From an uncultured Oscillospiraceae bacterium (GTDB lineage Bacteria; Bacillota; Clostridia; Oscillospirales; Ruminococcaceae), in NCBI GenBank assembly GCA_905197685.1, contig CAJJZS010000010.1:1-64000 (forward strand): a stretch of DNA of 64,000 nucleotides. The letters run 5' to 3'. The notes beneath the pieces are model-generated. The model was not told the DNA's origin, searched no databases, and worked only from the letters and a program-made list of their open reading frames with translations. Within the stretch, counting starts at the first letter, position 1. The number at the start of each line of letters is the position of its first letter. A program made the position numbers and the translations under genes. Below are positions 41,072-48,956 of the stretch, piece by piece.

Positions 41072-42505
41072 ATGGAACAGATAAAAAAAGTACCTTTTAC
41101 CAAAGAGATGAAGCGGACGCACACCATTTTAATTCCGACAATGCTGCCGATTCATTTTAAAATATTAGGGAACGTATTGGAAAATTACGGATATCATGTT
41201 CGGATTTTGGATAATTTCGGACAGGGCGTTATCGACCAGGGACTGAAAAATGTACATAACGATACCTGTTATCCGGCTCAGTTGGTTATCGGGCAGATGA
41301 TTGACGCTTTGGAACACTGCGACCTGCCGCTGGATAAGGTTGCGCTTTTAATTACCCAGACGGGGGGCGGCTGCCGCGCCTCCAACTATATTTATCTGCT
41401 GCGTAAGGCACTGAATCACTGCGGCTACGGGGAGATTCCGGTTATTTCCGCCAGCTTTTTGAAAAGCGAACAGTCGGGCGGTTTTTCTTTGCCGGTTACC
41501 ATGCTGCTGCAAGCGCTGTACGGCTGCCTGTGCGGAGATTTGATTATGAGCCTTTACAACCAGTGTGTGCCGTATGAAACGCAGCAGGGAGAAAGCCAAA
41601 GGGCAGTGGATGACAGCGTTTTGTGGGCGCAGCAGCTGTTTTGCAAAAAACTGCTGCGCTGGAAAGAAGTGTCCGAACTGATGAAAAAAATCATCGGTCG
41701 CTTTGTCGGGGTATCAAGAACCAAGGAAGAAAAAATTAAGGTGGGCGTTGTGGGAGAAATCTACGTCAAATATTCTCCGCTAGGCAACAACAACTTGGAG
41801 GAATTTTTGCTTTCCGAAGGGTGCGAGGTGGTAAGCCCCGGATTGTTTGACTTTTTGTTGTACTGTACCCACAATGCGGAATATGACTATGAACTGTATG
41901 GAATTGGCAAGGCGAAAGCGGCGCTGATGCACCGCGTCAATCGCTTTTTGAGAAACCGTAAAACGCAGATGATTGAACTAATCAGGGAAAACAGCGATTT
42001 TCAGCCCCCGTGCCGCTTTGAAAGCACGATAGAATCTGCCGAAGGTTATATCGGCAAAGGGGTGAAGATGGGCGAAGGTTGGTTGCTGACAGCGGAAATG
42101 GTAGAGCTGATTGAACATTACAAGGTGAATAACATCGTTTGCACACAGCCGTTCGGCTGTCTGCCGAACCATATCTGCGGCAAGGGCGTGATGAGGGTGA
42201 TTAAAGAAAAAAATCCGCAGGCAAACATTGTCGCCGTCGATTATGACTCAAGCGCATCGAAGGTAAACCAGCAGAACAGAATTAAGCTGATGCTTGCAAA
42301 CGCAAGGCTGATGGCAGCGCAGGAACAGGCAAAAAATAATAATCCGCCAAAGGACTGCAGAAAAGAAAACACAACGCCGTCGGTAACGGTAAGCGATATT
42401 TCCGCAGCGGAAGATGCTTTGCCGCGCAGCGGATTTGCCGCAAGCCGCAGCAAGGAAAATCAGTCGGAGGAGCCTGTGCTGCAGGCAGCCGCGCAAAACG
42501 GATAA
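41072..42505 (+). CDS. 2-hydroxyacyl-CoA dehydratase-like partner of the activase
   Basis: A 477-residue protein that corresponds to the C-terminal part of the roughly 1400-residue activase-related fusions seen in many Clostridia. Cys-containing motifs include NDTCYPAQLVIGQM, TGGGCRASNYIYLL and TQPFGCLPNHICGKGV, consistent with Fe-S cluster ligands and HgdB-like folding. The last 70 residues are low-complexity, rich in Asn, Ser and Ala. It follows the activase gene by 47 bp and is probably co-transcribed. Enzymatic target unknown; the pair may act together as one split machine. Confidence 0.82.
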   Translation: MEQIKKVPFTKEMKRTHTILIPTMLPIHFKILGNVLENYGYHVRILDNFGQGVIDQGLKNVHNDTCYPAQLVIGQMIDALEHCDLPLDKVALLITQTGGGCRASNYIYLLRKALNHCGYGEIPVISASFLKSEQSGGFSLPVTMLLQALYGCLCGDLIMSLYNQCVPYETQQGESQRAVDDSVLWAQQLFCKKLLRWKEVSELMKKIIGRFVGVSRTKEEKIKVGVVGEIYVKYSPLGNNNLEEFLLSEGCEVVSPGLFDFLLYCTHNAEYDYELYGIGKAKAALMHRVNRFLRNRKTQMIELIRENSDFQPPCRFESTIESAEGYIGKGVKMGEGWLLTAEMVELIEHYKVNNIVCTQPFGCLPNHICGKGVMRVIKEKNPQANIVAVDYDSSASKVNQQNRIKLMLANARLMAAQEQAKNNNPPKDCRKENTTPSVTVSDISAAEDALPRSGFAASRSKENQSEEPVLQAAAQNG

Positions 42506-42535
42506 CAACAATCCGAAGATAAAGGAGGTCTTGCT

Positions 42536-43426
42536 TTGAAGCTGTTTTTGGCATTTTTGGCATACAGCTTTTTGGGGTGGCTGTGTGAAACAATCTATTG
42601 TTCCATCGGTCAGAAAAAGTTTGTAAACAGAGGTTTTCTCAACGGACCTTTGTGCCCGGTATACGGATTCGGCGCGATGTCGGTGCTGCTGTTTCTGCGT
42701 CCGGTAAAGGATAATCTGATTTTACTGTTTGTTTTGGGCGTTATTGTTACCAGTGTGATTGAATACATCACCGGTTATCTTTTGGAAAAGCTGTTTGCCA
42801 CAAAGTGGTGGGATTATTCAACCTATCGGTTTAATATCCACGGCAGGGTGTGCCTGAGAAACTCGCTGATGTTCGGCGTACTGGCAGTGGTGGCGGCGCG
42901 GTATGTGGACCCTGTGATTCAGGGTTTGATTGACCGTCTGCCGTTTTGGGGACAGGCAACGCTCAGCGGCGTGCTGGCAGTGATTTTAGTCAGCGACCTT
43001 GCAGTAACGGTTCGCACCATTCTGGACCTCAACGGAACGCTCAAACAGCTTCAGCAGATGGTGGAACAGGCAAAACTGGATACCGAAGATTATCTGCGGC
43101 AAAACCACCAGGAATTTCAGCAGAAGGTGGAGCAGAATAAGCTCGACTTTGAGCTGGGAAAGATGGAGCTGCGGGATTATCTGGAAGAGCGTGCAAACGA
43201 GCGTATCGAGCGTTTGAGCGAACGCAGAAAAGAGCTGGCAAGCAAGATTGCTTCGGACAAAAAAGAAGCGGCGGAGCGTTTGGAAGCCCGTATCAAGGAG
43301 TTTGCAACAAGAAACAGCTTTTTGCGTCGGCGTTTGCTGCGGGCATTCCCGAATATGCACTCCACCAGATATGAGAAAGCCTTTGAACGCATGAGAGAAG
43401 AAATTTTAAAACGAAAAGGCGAATAG
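42536..43426 (+). CDS. Membrane protein, putative ABC-transporter type IV (CmpB) family
   Basis: A 296-residue protein with four or five N-terminal membrane helices (1-165) and a long charged cytoplasmic coiled coil (about 170-290). The N-terminus, FLAYSFLGWLCETIYCSI then NRGFLNGPLCPVYGFGA and EYITGYLLEKLF, is the signature of PF06541 (CmpB-like), found widely in Clostridia with unknown function. TTG 42536 is placed by a strong AAAGGAGGT. It is probably the last gene of the activase unit; a terminator follows. Confidence 0.82.
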   Translation: MKLFLAFLAYSFLGWLCETIYCSIGQKKFVNRGFLNGPLCPVYGFGAMSVLLFLRPVKDNLILLFVLGVIVTSVIEYITGYLLEKLFATKWWDYSTYRFNIHGRVCLRNSLMFGVLAVVAARYVDPVIQGLIDRLPFWGQATLSGVLAVILVSDLAVTVRTILDLNGTLKQLQQMVEQAKLDTEDYLRQNHQEFQQKVEQNKLDFELGKMELRDYLEERANERIERLSERRKELASKIASDKKEAAERLEARIKEFATRNSFLRRRLLRAFPNMHSTRYEKAFERMREEILKRKGE

Positions 43427-43478
43427 GAAAAAGAAATCTACCTTTTCACGGATGGATGAAAGTAAATATAAAAGGAAA

Positions 43479-43507
43479 AGCAGTCTGCAATACGCAGGCT
43501 GTTTTTT
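43479..43507 (+). terminator. Terminator after the CmpB-family gene
   Basis: AGCAGTCTGC (43479-43488) pairs along its length with GCAGGCTGTT (43494-43503), followed by further T residues to 43507. Confidence 0.85.
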
Positions 43508-43546
43508 CTTTGCCGCTTATTTTGTCAAAAATCAAAGTCGGAATAG

Positions 43547-43575
43547 TTGTCTTTTGGGTGAAGTTGGTTTATAAT
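43547..43575 (+). promoter_or_regulatory. Promoter for the ECF sigma factor operon
   Basis: TTGTCT (43547-43552) and TATAAT (43570-43575) are 17 nt apart. The leader is about 120 nt and very A-rich. A possible autoregulated ECF promoter was not recognised. Confidence 0.55.
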
Positions 43576-43703
43576 GGTGTTACAAACAGAAATTTATTCC
43601 CAAAAAAACAAGATAAACAACAGCGATATTACAACAACCTGCAAAAAAATAAAAAAATTTAAAAAAGGATGCAGTAAATTTTGATTTGCAGGACACTAAT
43701 TTT

Positions 43704-44261
43704 ATGATGGGTGGTGTAGAGGTGAAAATAGATACGGCTTTGGTGCTGGAAGCCCAGAAGGGCGGTCAGGAAGGCTTTACCAGGCTTTATGAGGCAGTCG
43801 CCCCTTCCCTGTACCGTACTGCGCTGTATACCCTGGGCAACAGCCATGATGCGGAGGACGTTGTTTCCGAAACATTTATCGAGGCGTACCGAGGATTGTC
43901 ATCGCTCAGAGATCCGCAGGCATTTGCTCCGTGGATTTATCGGATATTGTCTGCCAGATGCAATCGAAAAATCAAGGAATATGTCCGCGCCCGCAACGAG
44001 GTGGATATTGACCAGATGCTTCATCTTCCCGGAGAGCAGGGAGAATTTGCGGACGGGGTTCTGACCCGAACCGATTTAATGCAGGCGCTGCAAAATTTAA
44101 GCGAGCAGGAGCGCCAAATTGTAAGTCTTTCGGTGGCGGAGGGATATACAACCAAAGAGATTGCGGATATTTTGCAAAGCCCGCCGGGAACAATCAGTTC
44201 CAAACTGTTTCGGGCTTTAAAAAAGATGAGAAAATACTTAGAAGGAGGGAAGCAGAGTTGA
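43704..44261 (+). CDS. ECF-type RNA polymerase sigma factor
   Basis: A 185-residue sigma-70 family factor with region 2 (YRTALYTLGNSHDAEDVVSE, then DPQAFAPWIYRILSARCNRK) and region 4 (LSEQERQIVSLSVAEGYTTK followed by EIADILQSPPGTISSKLFRA). There is no region 3. The start is uncertain: ATG 43704 (GCAGGA 8 nt upstream) and GTG 43722 are both plausible. Its stop overlaps the start of the next gene by 4 bp, a normal sigma/anti-sigma arrangement. It probably controls an envelope or stress regulon. Confidence 0.88.
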   Translation: MMGGVEVKIDTALVLEAQKGGQEGFTRLYEAVAPSLYRTALYTLGNSHDAEDVVSETFIEAYRGLSSLRDPQAFAPWIYRILSARCNRKIKEYVRARNEVDIDQMLHLPGEQGEFADGVLTRTDLMQALQNLSEQERQIVSLSVAEGYTTKEIADILQSPPGTISSKLFRALKKMRKYLEGGKQS

Positions 44262-45619
44262 CAGAGAAAGATTTTATGGACGAACCGGTTTTGCTGACAG
44301 AAAAAGAACAGGCAGAACTGCGTGAGGAGCAGGAATATTTTCGGGCGCAGTTTGCGCAGGTTTCCTGCCCGCCGCTTCCCGACAGTTTGCGCGCAGAAAA
44401 TATCTGGAACAAAATCTGCGCGGGGGAAGGGGACGGAGAAATTACCGTTGACCCATCCGAGATGGAAGAAAAATCGGTAAAATCCGATAAAGTCGGACAG
44501 GTGATTGCCTTCCCGACTGCAACAAAAGAACAATCGAGCGAAAAAAAGGAAAAAGTAACGGTGTTTTCCGGTAAAAACCGCCGCAGATGGGCGATAGCCT
44601 GCACGCTGGTGCTGGCAGTGGGTTTGTCCGCAACCTTTGCGGTGATGCAGCAGCCGATGAAAACAGCGGAATCTATGGTGGATTCCGCTTCGCAAAATAT
44701 CGAACAAGACGCGCCGCAAACCCGGCAGATGCCGCAGAATGAAGCGCAGCCGACGCCGGAGCAGGCAGCCGATGATGCCGATACAGAAGAAAATGAAGCG
44801 CAGGTTGGCGCAGCCTTGCAGGAATCCGCAGCAGCCGAACCCGAATCGGCGCCGGAAATCGAAGAAGCTGCGGTAGCGGAAACCGAATCGGTCGAAAAAG
44901 ATTCCGATACTCCCGCGCAGGCTTCGGCGGAGCAGCAGGAGCAGGCAGTTTTAAAAAGCGTTCCCGCGCCGGCTCGTTCTGCCGAGGAAGGTCAGGATAA
45001 ACAGAGCGCAGAGGAAGCATTAAAGCAGAAAATTTTAACGGCTCTGGGCGAACAGCCTCAGCAGGAAGCGGAGCAGCAGGTTCAGGCGGCAGCCTTTTCT
45101 GCACAGCCGCAGACAGCGATGCAGGACGAAGCGGCGCAGCAGGTTTCCTACCCGCTGTCATCGGGAAGCGTTTCCTATTCGGCGCAAAGCGGTGAGGCAA
45201 TTCTGTATGACCGGGACGGACAACAGACAAGCGTGATTTCTCTGCCGCAGTCGGCGCAGATTATTGTCAACCAAGACCATATCTATGCGGCAGTTTCCGA
45301 GCAGGGAAGCGTTCGGACAGAGGGATATTCGGTGAAAGACCTTGCCAATCCTGAGAAAACAATCGAATTTTCTCAACAGGGACAGCTGCTTGATTGGTAT
45401 GTTTCGGAAGAAACAGGCTGCACGGTGGTTACTTCCTTTGTTGTGACAGAACAGCAGGCAGAGGAAGGGGATTTCCTTCCGATAGTGGACGGAGCGATTG
45501 TTCCCGCGCAGCAGATTCAGATTACCGAATCGCAGCTGCCGGAAGAAACGGGAAAATATGTAATCACAACGGTGCTGACAGATGATTCTGTTTCGACAAG
45601 CTACGAGCTGTTTTTATAA
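44258..45619 (+). CDS. Probable membrane anti-sigma factor with long acidic linker
   Basis: A 453-residue single-pass membrane protein coupled to the upstream ECF sigma gene. Residues 1-110 are cytoplasmic and would hold the sigma-binding part. One membrane helix (WAIACTLVLAVGLSATFAVM, about 111-130) follows. An extracytoplasmic, Glu/Gln/Ala/Pro-rich low-complexity linker of about 150 residues (about 135-295) leads to a small C-terminal beta-rich domain. I do not see a canonical zinc-finger HxxxCxxC motif. TTG 44258 is preceded by GAAGGAGGG. The anti-sigma role is inferred from context. Confidence 0.72.
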   Translation: MTEKDFMDEPVLLTEKEQAELREEQEYFRAQFAQVSCPPLPDSLRAENIWNKICAGEGDGEITVDPSEMEEKSVKSDKVGQVIAFPTATKEQSSEKKEKVTVFSGKNRRRWAIACTLVLAVGLSATFAVMQQPMKTAESMVDSASQNIEQDAPQTRQMPQNEAQPTPEQAADDADTEENEAQVGAALQESAAAEPESAPEIEEAAVAETESVEKDSDTPAQASAEQQEQAVLKSVPAPARSAEEGQDKQSAEEALKQKILTALGEQPQQEAEQQVQAAAFSAQPQTAMQDEAAQQVSYPLSSGSVSYSAQSGEAILYDRDGQQTSVISLPQSAQIIVNQDHIYAAVSEQGSVRTEGYSVKDLANPEKTIEFSQQGQLLDWYVSEETGCTVVTSFVVTEQQAEEGDFLPIVDGAIVPAQQIQITESQLPEETGKYVITTVLTDDSVSTSYELFL

Positions 45620-45645
45620 AAATGTAAAAAGAAACCGCATTTCCG

Positions 45646-45686
45646 AGCCGTTTTTTCAACCGATTTTCGGGATAGGAAAAACGGCT
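45646..45686. other. Strong inverted repeat before the smpB promoter
   Basis: AGCCGTTTTT (45646-45655) and AAAAACGGCT (45677-45686) are perfect complements with a 21-base loop. A second small hairpin AAGAGAG/CTCTCTT lies at 45704-45720. The T run is inside the arm, so it could terminate the sigma operon or serve as a binding site. Confidence 0.45.
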
Positions 45687-45719
45687 TGGGAATTTACCGG
45701 AAAAAGAGAGGCTTCTCTC

Positions 45720-45748
45720 TTGCATTTTGAGATAAAATGGGGTATAAT
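45720..45748 (+). promoter_or_regulatory. Sigma-A promoter for smpB
   Basis: TTGCAT (45720-45725) and TATAAT (45743-45748) are 17 nt apart, about 50 nt before the smpB start. ssrA, only 23 bp after smpB, may be transcribed from here or from a promoter inside smpB. Confidence 0.72.
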
Positions 45749-45798
45749 AAAACGAGAATATTTCCGATAAAAAGCGCAGATGACAGGAGGTGCGGACA

Positions 45799-46263
45799 GT
45801 GCGACAGCCGGGAACCAAAACAATAGCGGTAAACCGCAAGGCAAGACATGATTATTTTGTGCAGGAAACTTATGAAGCTGGGATTGAACTGTTCGGCACA
45901 GAGGTAAAATCGCTGCGTTTGGGGCAGGTAAACTTAAAAGACAGCTGGTGCGATATCCAAAATGGCGAGCTGTTTATTAAACAAATGCACATCTCCCCTT
46001 ATGAAAAAGGAAATATTTTTAACCGCGACCCGATTCGTCCCAGAAAACTGCTGATGCACAAAAAGGAAATTCTCAAACTGTACGGAACATTAAAGCAGGA
46101 GGGTTTGACTTTGGTTCCGCTTTCTCTGTATTTTAAAAACTCCAGAGTAAAGGTGGAACTTGGTTTGTGCAAAGGTAAAAAGCTGTATGATAAGCGAAAC
46201 GATATGGCAAAGCGGGACGCAAAACGAACCATCGACCGCGCCATGAAGGAAAGGGTTCGATAG
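45799..46263 (+). CDS. smpB: SsrA-binding protein SmpB
   Basis: SmpB binds tmRNA and positions it in stalled ribosomes. The 154-residue protein has AVNRKARHDYFVQETYEAGI, LFGTEVKSLRLGQVNLKDSW, the PYEKGNIFNRDPIRPRKLL loop and the basic C-terminal tail ending in MAKRDAKRTIDRAMKERVR. GTG 45799 lies 8 nt after AGGAGG; the GTG at 45790 overlaps that ribosome site. tmRNA begins 23 bp after its stop. Confidence 0.95.
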   Translation: MRQPGTKTIAVNRKARHDYFVQETYEAGIELFGTEVKSLRLGQVNLKDSWCDIQNGELFIKQMHISPYEKGNIFNRDPIRPRKLLMHKKEILKLYGTLKQEGLTLVPLSLYFKNSRVKVELGLCKGKKLYDKRNDMAKRDAKRTIDRAMKERVR

Positions 46264-46286
46264 GCTGTTTTCCTTTCCGTCAATAT

Positions 46287-46675
46287 GGGGGCGTACAGGC
46301 TTTCGACGGGGATTTTGAAGTATGTTAAGCGAGCAGAGGCGGACACCTCTATAAAAGTCCATGTTTATTAAATATAAACGCTAAAAATAACGTTACAACC
46401 GTAAATTTCAACAACGAAATGGCGGTTGCTGCTTAGTTTAAAAGCAGCTGTCCGACCGGAAAGGACCACGGTTTCGGCTCGGGCATCATGAAGTGGTGAA
46501 CGTCAGGCAGAAGTTTTCTTGTACTGCCGATGAATCAAAGGATACCGAGCGGTTGCGCTTGTTTGTCGGTGCAGCCGTAAGGGAACAGCCGTAAGGCAAA
46601 AACGGCAGACTGCGCTCGGAGAAAGATGTATGGATGGATTTTCGGACAGGGGTTCAATTCCCCTCGCCTCCACCA
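46287..46675 (+). ncRNA. ssrA: Transfer-messenger RNA
   Basis: The 389-nt tmRNA begins GGGGGCGTACAGGCTTTCGA and ends CGCCTCCACCA. The acceptor stem GGGGGCG pairs with CGCCTCC, and the T-arm is GGGGTTCAATTCCCC with an encoded CCA end. The tag frame runs from the resume GCT at 46380 to TAG at 46434-46436, giving AKNNVTTVNFNNEMAVAA, whose AVAA end is a ClpXP-type degron. It lies directly after smpB. Its 3' end is a common integration site, which fits the mobile-element remnants further downstream. Confidence 0.97.
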
Positions 46676-46748
46676 GATGGACATTACACGAACACCTACT
46701 TTTTCAAAGGCGGCTTTGCCGTAAGGGTATGGCTGTATGTCAAAACAG

Positions 46749-46793
46749 AACCAGAGGGTCAAGGTACAATGTGCCTTGACCCTCTGGTTTTTT
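46749..46793 (+). terminator. Terminator of ssrA
   Basis: A 16-bp perfect stem, 46749-46764 (AACCAGAGGGTCAAGG) with 46774-46789, is followed by T residues to 46793. It is one of the strongest terminators in the window. Confidence 0.93.
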
Positions 46794-46801
46794 GTATGCT
46801 T

Positions 46802-47503
46802 ATGATCTATTGGGATTCAGTCCCCAATCATAATAGACAGATCATCGCAAGTAATGCGAGTGTTCATATACACTCACATCCTCTGCTTGTTGGGTGCTAT
46901 ACCCCCGCTGGACACAGAATTTATTCTGTGGCTGCGCGTTCTGCAAACACTTTTGAAGGGTACGCTAAAATGCCGCCCCCTTTGCAGAGATGTGACGAAT
47001 CGTTGCACCCTGATTATCTCAAGGGTTGTCGTGAAGCGGCATAGCTCTTAGTCAATGAGTGGGCAAACCGTTCCTTATCGAATGCTTTCATGTCTGCACC
47101 CTATGGTCTATTTTAGAGCAGAGGGCGTCGTGAATTACTACACCCTTGTGTATGGTGTAGTACGCTCTGAAATAGGGCCTACCTCGGAAGATGGGGTGGC
47201 AATATACCATCCCATTGAGCAGTATGGTTTTCACCAAAAGGGCTTTTCAAAGCGCCCCCCTTACTCAGAACGATAGCTATGGTGCAGTATCCTTCCAAAT
47301 GAGAGCTCGAATTCCGCATTTTTACTCTGTAAGGATACTGCGCTCTCGATTCAATCTGGTACATCGCAAAACGCGACGCACCGAACATGAGCGGGTAGGT
47401 AAAACGCCTATCCATCTCAGGTGTGAGAAATACCCCCATGGAACAAACCGTTCCTCCTCATTACTGCGACAAAAAGGGACGCCCCGAAATAGGGCGCCCC
47501 TTT
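46802..47503 (+). ncRNA. Candidate large structured RNA (about 700 nt)
   Basis: No frame in this stretch has a ribosome site or a protein-like sequence, yet it is filled with long helices. These include ATGATC/GATCAT (46802-46845 with an inner TTGGG/CCCAA), GAGTGT/ACACTC (46858-46875), CACAGAAT/ATTCTGTG (46913-46930), a 12-bp long-range helix 47108-47119 with 47164-47175 enclosing ACTACACC/GGTGTAGT, ATGGGGTGG/CCATCCCAT (47191-47215), an 11-bp GCAGTATCCTT/AAGGATACTGC (47284-47341), GGGTAGG/CCTATCC (47393-47413) and a final hairpin (47473-47503). Three helices carry a G-U pair that would be A-C on the other strand, indicating a plus-strand RNA. Family unknown; ROOL or GOLLD-type RNAs are candidates. 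Confidence 0.6.
47473..47503. terminator. Hairpin shared by the candidate RNA and the opposing gene
   Basis: AAAGGG-A-CGCCC pairs with GGGCG-C-CCCTTT. On the minus strand the stem ends in TTTTTG, a good terminator for the small gene at 47527-47793; on the plus strand the T tract is only three bases, so it may simply be the last helix of the candidate RNA. Confidence 0.6.
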
Positions 47504-47526
47504 GCATATTATCTTTGAACGTTACT

Positions 47527-47793
47527 TCATTCCTCACTTTTATCAGAATACTTCTTTTTCCATGTTTCCAATTCCTTTCGCCCTTCTTCGCTGGCGTATA
47601 ATTTCTGAATCTCAGGCACAAGAAACCGAGCAAAGGAATCAATAATGGACTGTGCTAACTCAACGTCATATTGTTCTTGGCGCTTTTCTGGTTGACCATG
47701 GAGAATGACTTCCATGGCAAAACCTGTCCGGCTCAACTCAGTCCATCTCACACTCCTTCCCGGCGATGCACAGCTGCCAAAGATTGTTCCCAT
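47527..47793 (-). CDS. Small hypothetical protein, mobile-element type
   Basis: An 88-residue frame beginning MGTIFGSCASPGRSVRWTEL, with a helical acidic remainder (QYDVELAQSIIDSFARFLVP, then EIQKLYASEEGRKELETWKK). It resembles small unnamed proteins I associate with clostridial integrative elements, but I cannot name the family. No good ribosome site precedes ATG 47793, and ATG 47715 (MEVILHGQ) is no better, so the 5' end may be truncated. A good minus-strand terminator follows. It is the element remnant nearest to ssrA. Confidence 0.5.
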   Translation of the reverse strand: MGTIFGSCASPGRSVRWTELSRTGFAMEVILHGQPEKRQEQYDVELAQSIIDSFARFLVPEIQKLYASEEGRKELETWKKKYSDKSEE

Positions 47794-48018
47794 ATAGAGA
47801 AAGGAAACCGATCATTTCAAAACCTGAGAAAATTCTCATAGAGCTCCTTTCCCATTTCTTCCCATCCAGATGTCTCACCGGAAAATCCTGCACAAAATAG
47901 CTTGGATAGGAAGGAAATGAATCGAATTAAACTGAGTATATCTATCTTTTTCTTTTTATCTACCGTCTGGTTTTCGCACTTCAAGAAATGGGATTACCGT
48001 ACTTAGAGGGCTCGTTTT

Positions 48019-48417
48019 TCAGTATTCTGGCGTTCCGCAACCGGATTTCTTAAAGTCGGTGTTCGAAACCGCTTCATAGCGTTTTGGGTAGATGCGGTTG
48101 GGCTTTCCGCACCCCTGCTTTTTGATGGATACAAGATCCGCATATTGCAGCTCCCTCAGTGTGTCCACCGCCTTTTGGCGGCCGCAGTGCAGCAGTTCAC
48201 ATACCTCGTTGATGGGGTAGTACAGATAAATTTTTCCATAGTTATCCGCCCAGCCGTTTCTACGGGACAAGTCCGTTCGACGCAAGATCATCGCATACAA
48301 CAGTTTGGCTTCGCTTGACAAGGAACAAAAACTCGGCGCTTCAAACAGAAAGTTGGGCAACCGTATAAAACTTTGGGCCGGTGGCTTCTCATGAATATAA
48401 AAGGGTTTTGTGGCCAT
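48019..48417 (-). CDS. RepA_N-type replication initiator, short or truncated
   Basis: A 132-residue protein matching the N-terminal domain of replication initiator protein A of Gram-positive plasmids and integrative elements: FIRLPNFLFEAPSFCSLSSE, AKLLYAMILRRTDLSRRNGW, YLYYPINEVCELLHCGRQKA and CGKPNRIYPKRYEAV. Full-length members are about twice as long, with a host-specific C-terminal domain, so this copy looks truncated or belongs to a short class. ATG 48417 has a good GGAGG. It indicates that an integrated plasmid or ICE once occupied this locus. Confidence 0.8.
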   Translation of the reverse strand: MATKPFYIHEKPPAQSFIRLPNFLFEAPSFCSLSSEAKLLYAMILRRTDLSRRNGWADNYGKIYLYYPINEVCELLHCGRQKAVDTLRELQYADLVSIKKQGCGKPNRIYPKRYEAVSNTDFKKSGCGTPEY

Positions 48418-48533
48418 GACAGGTACCTCCGTGCGGACAATTAGAATGTGATTTCTGAGCGATAAGGGGTGTTGTTATTCACCTCTGTGATTGCCAGGCT
48501 GGAAACCGAGCATATATCCGGCTTTTGGAAGCT

Positions 48534-48956
48534 CTATTTGTCCGTATTCGACCTCCGTTTCCTGTCACTTGCTGTTTTCTGACGGCGGTGTACCTTGCGG
48601 GCACAATCGGGACAATACTTGGTGCGATTGGATTTTGCCAGAAACGGCGTACCACATTCTGTGCAGAGCTTCCCCTTGGGTTTGGTGATTTCAGTTTGTA
48701 AGGCTGGAGCGCCCGGCAGAACCCAATCCCGGAACCAGATGCAGTACAGAGAATAAGAGATGCTCTGTACACAGACACAAGGCTCGCCATCATCCAGCGC
48801 AATACAATTGCCGCCGTCATAATTGCAGCAAGATTTGCGAATCAGCGCATTGGCTTTTCTCCTTTGCTTGGGTGTCATTTGAATTGACAAATTGTTTTTC
48901 CTCCCAGCTTTATGGTTGCAGCTTATGCAGATGTTTTTCCATGCGCTTTCCTCCAT
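48534..48956 (-). CDS. Cysteine-rich VLP-like protein
   Basis: The 140-residue frame contains MTPKQRRKANALIRKSCCNY, DGGNCIALDDGEPCVCVQSI, SYSLYCIWFRDWVLPGAP, and a C-terminal zinc finger CTECGTPFLAKSNRTKYCPD followed by CARKVHRRQK. This matches the Cys-rich VLP family found in conjugative and integrative elements of Firmicutes, of unknown function. The start is unclear: ATG 48956 and ATG 48878 both lack a ribosome site, and a short overlapping frame after GGAGG stops after 10 codons, so the 5' end may be damaged. It supports the mobile-element origin of this segment. Confidence 0.68.
   Translation of the reverse strand: MEESAWKNICISCNHKAGRKNNLSIQMTPKQRRKANALIRKSCCNYDGGNCIALDDGEPCVCVQSISYSLYCIWFRDWVLPGAPALQTEITKPKGKLCTECGTPFLAKSNRTKYCPDCARKVHRRQKTASDRKRRSNTDK

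Noticed and set aside
46634..47642. Several open frames of 60-136 codons on both strands between ssrA and the small minus-strand gene
   Set aside because: They lack ribosome sites, have protein sequences of random character, and cross hairpins that conflict with coding. The stretch is better explained as structured RNA.
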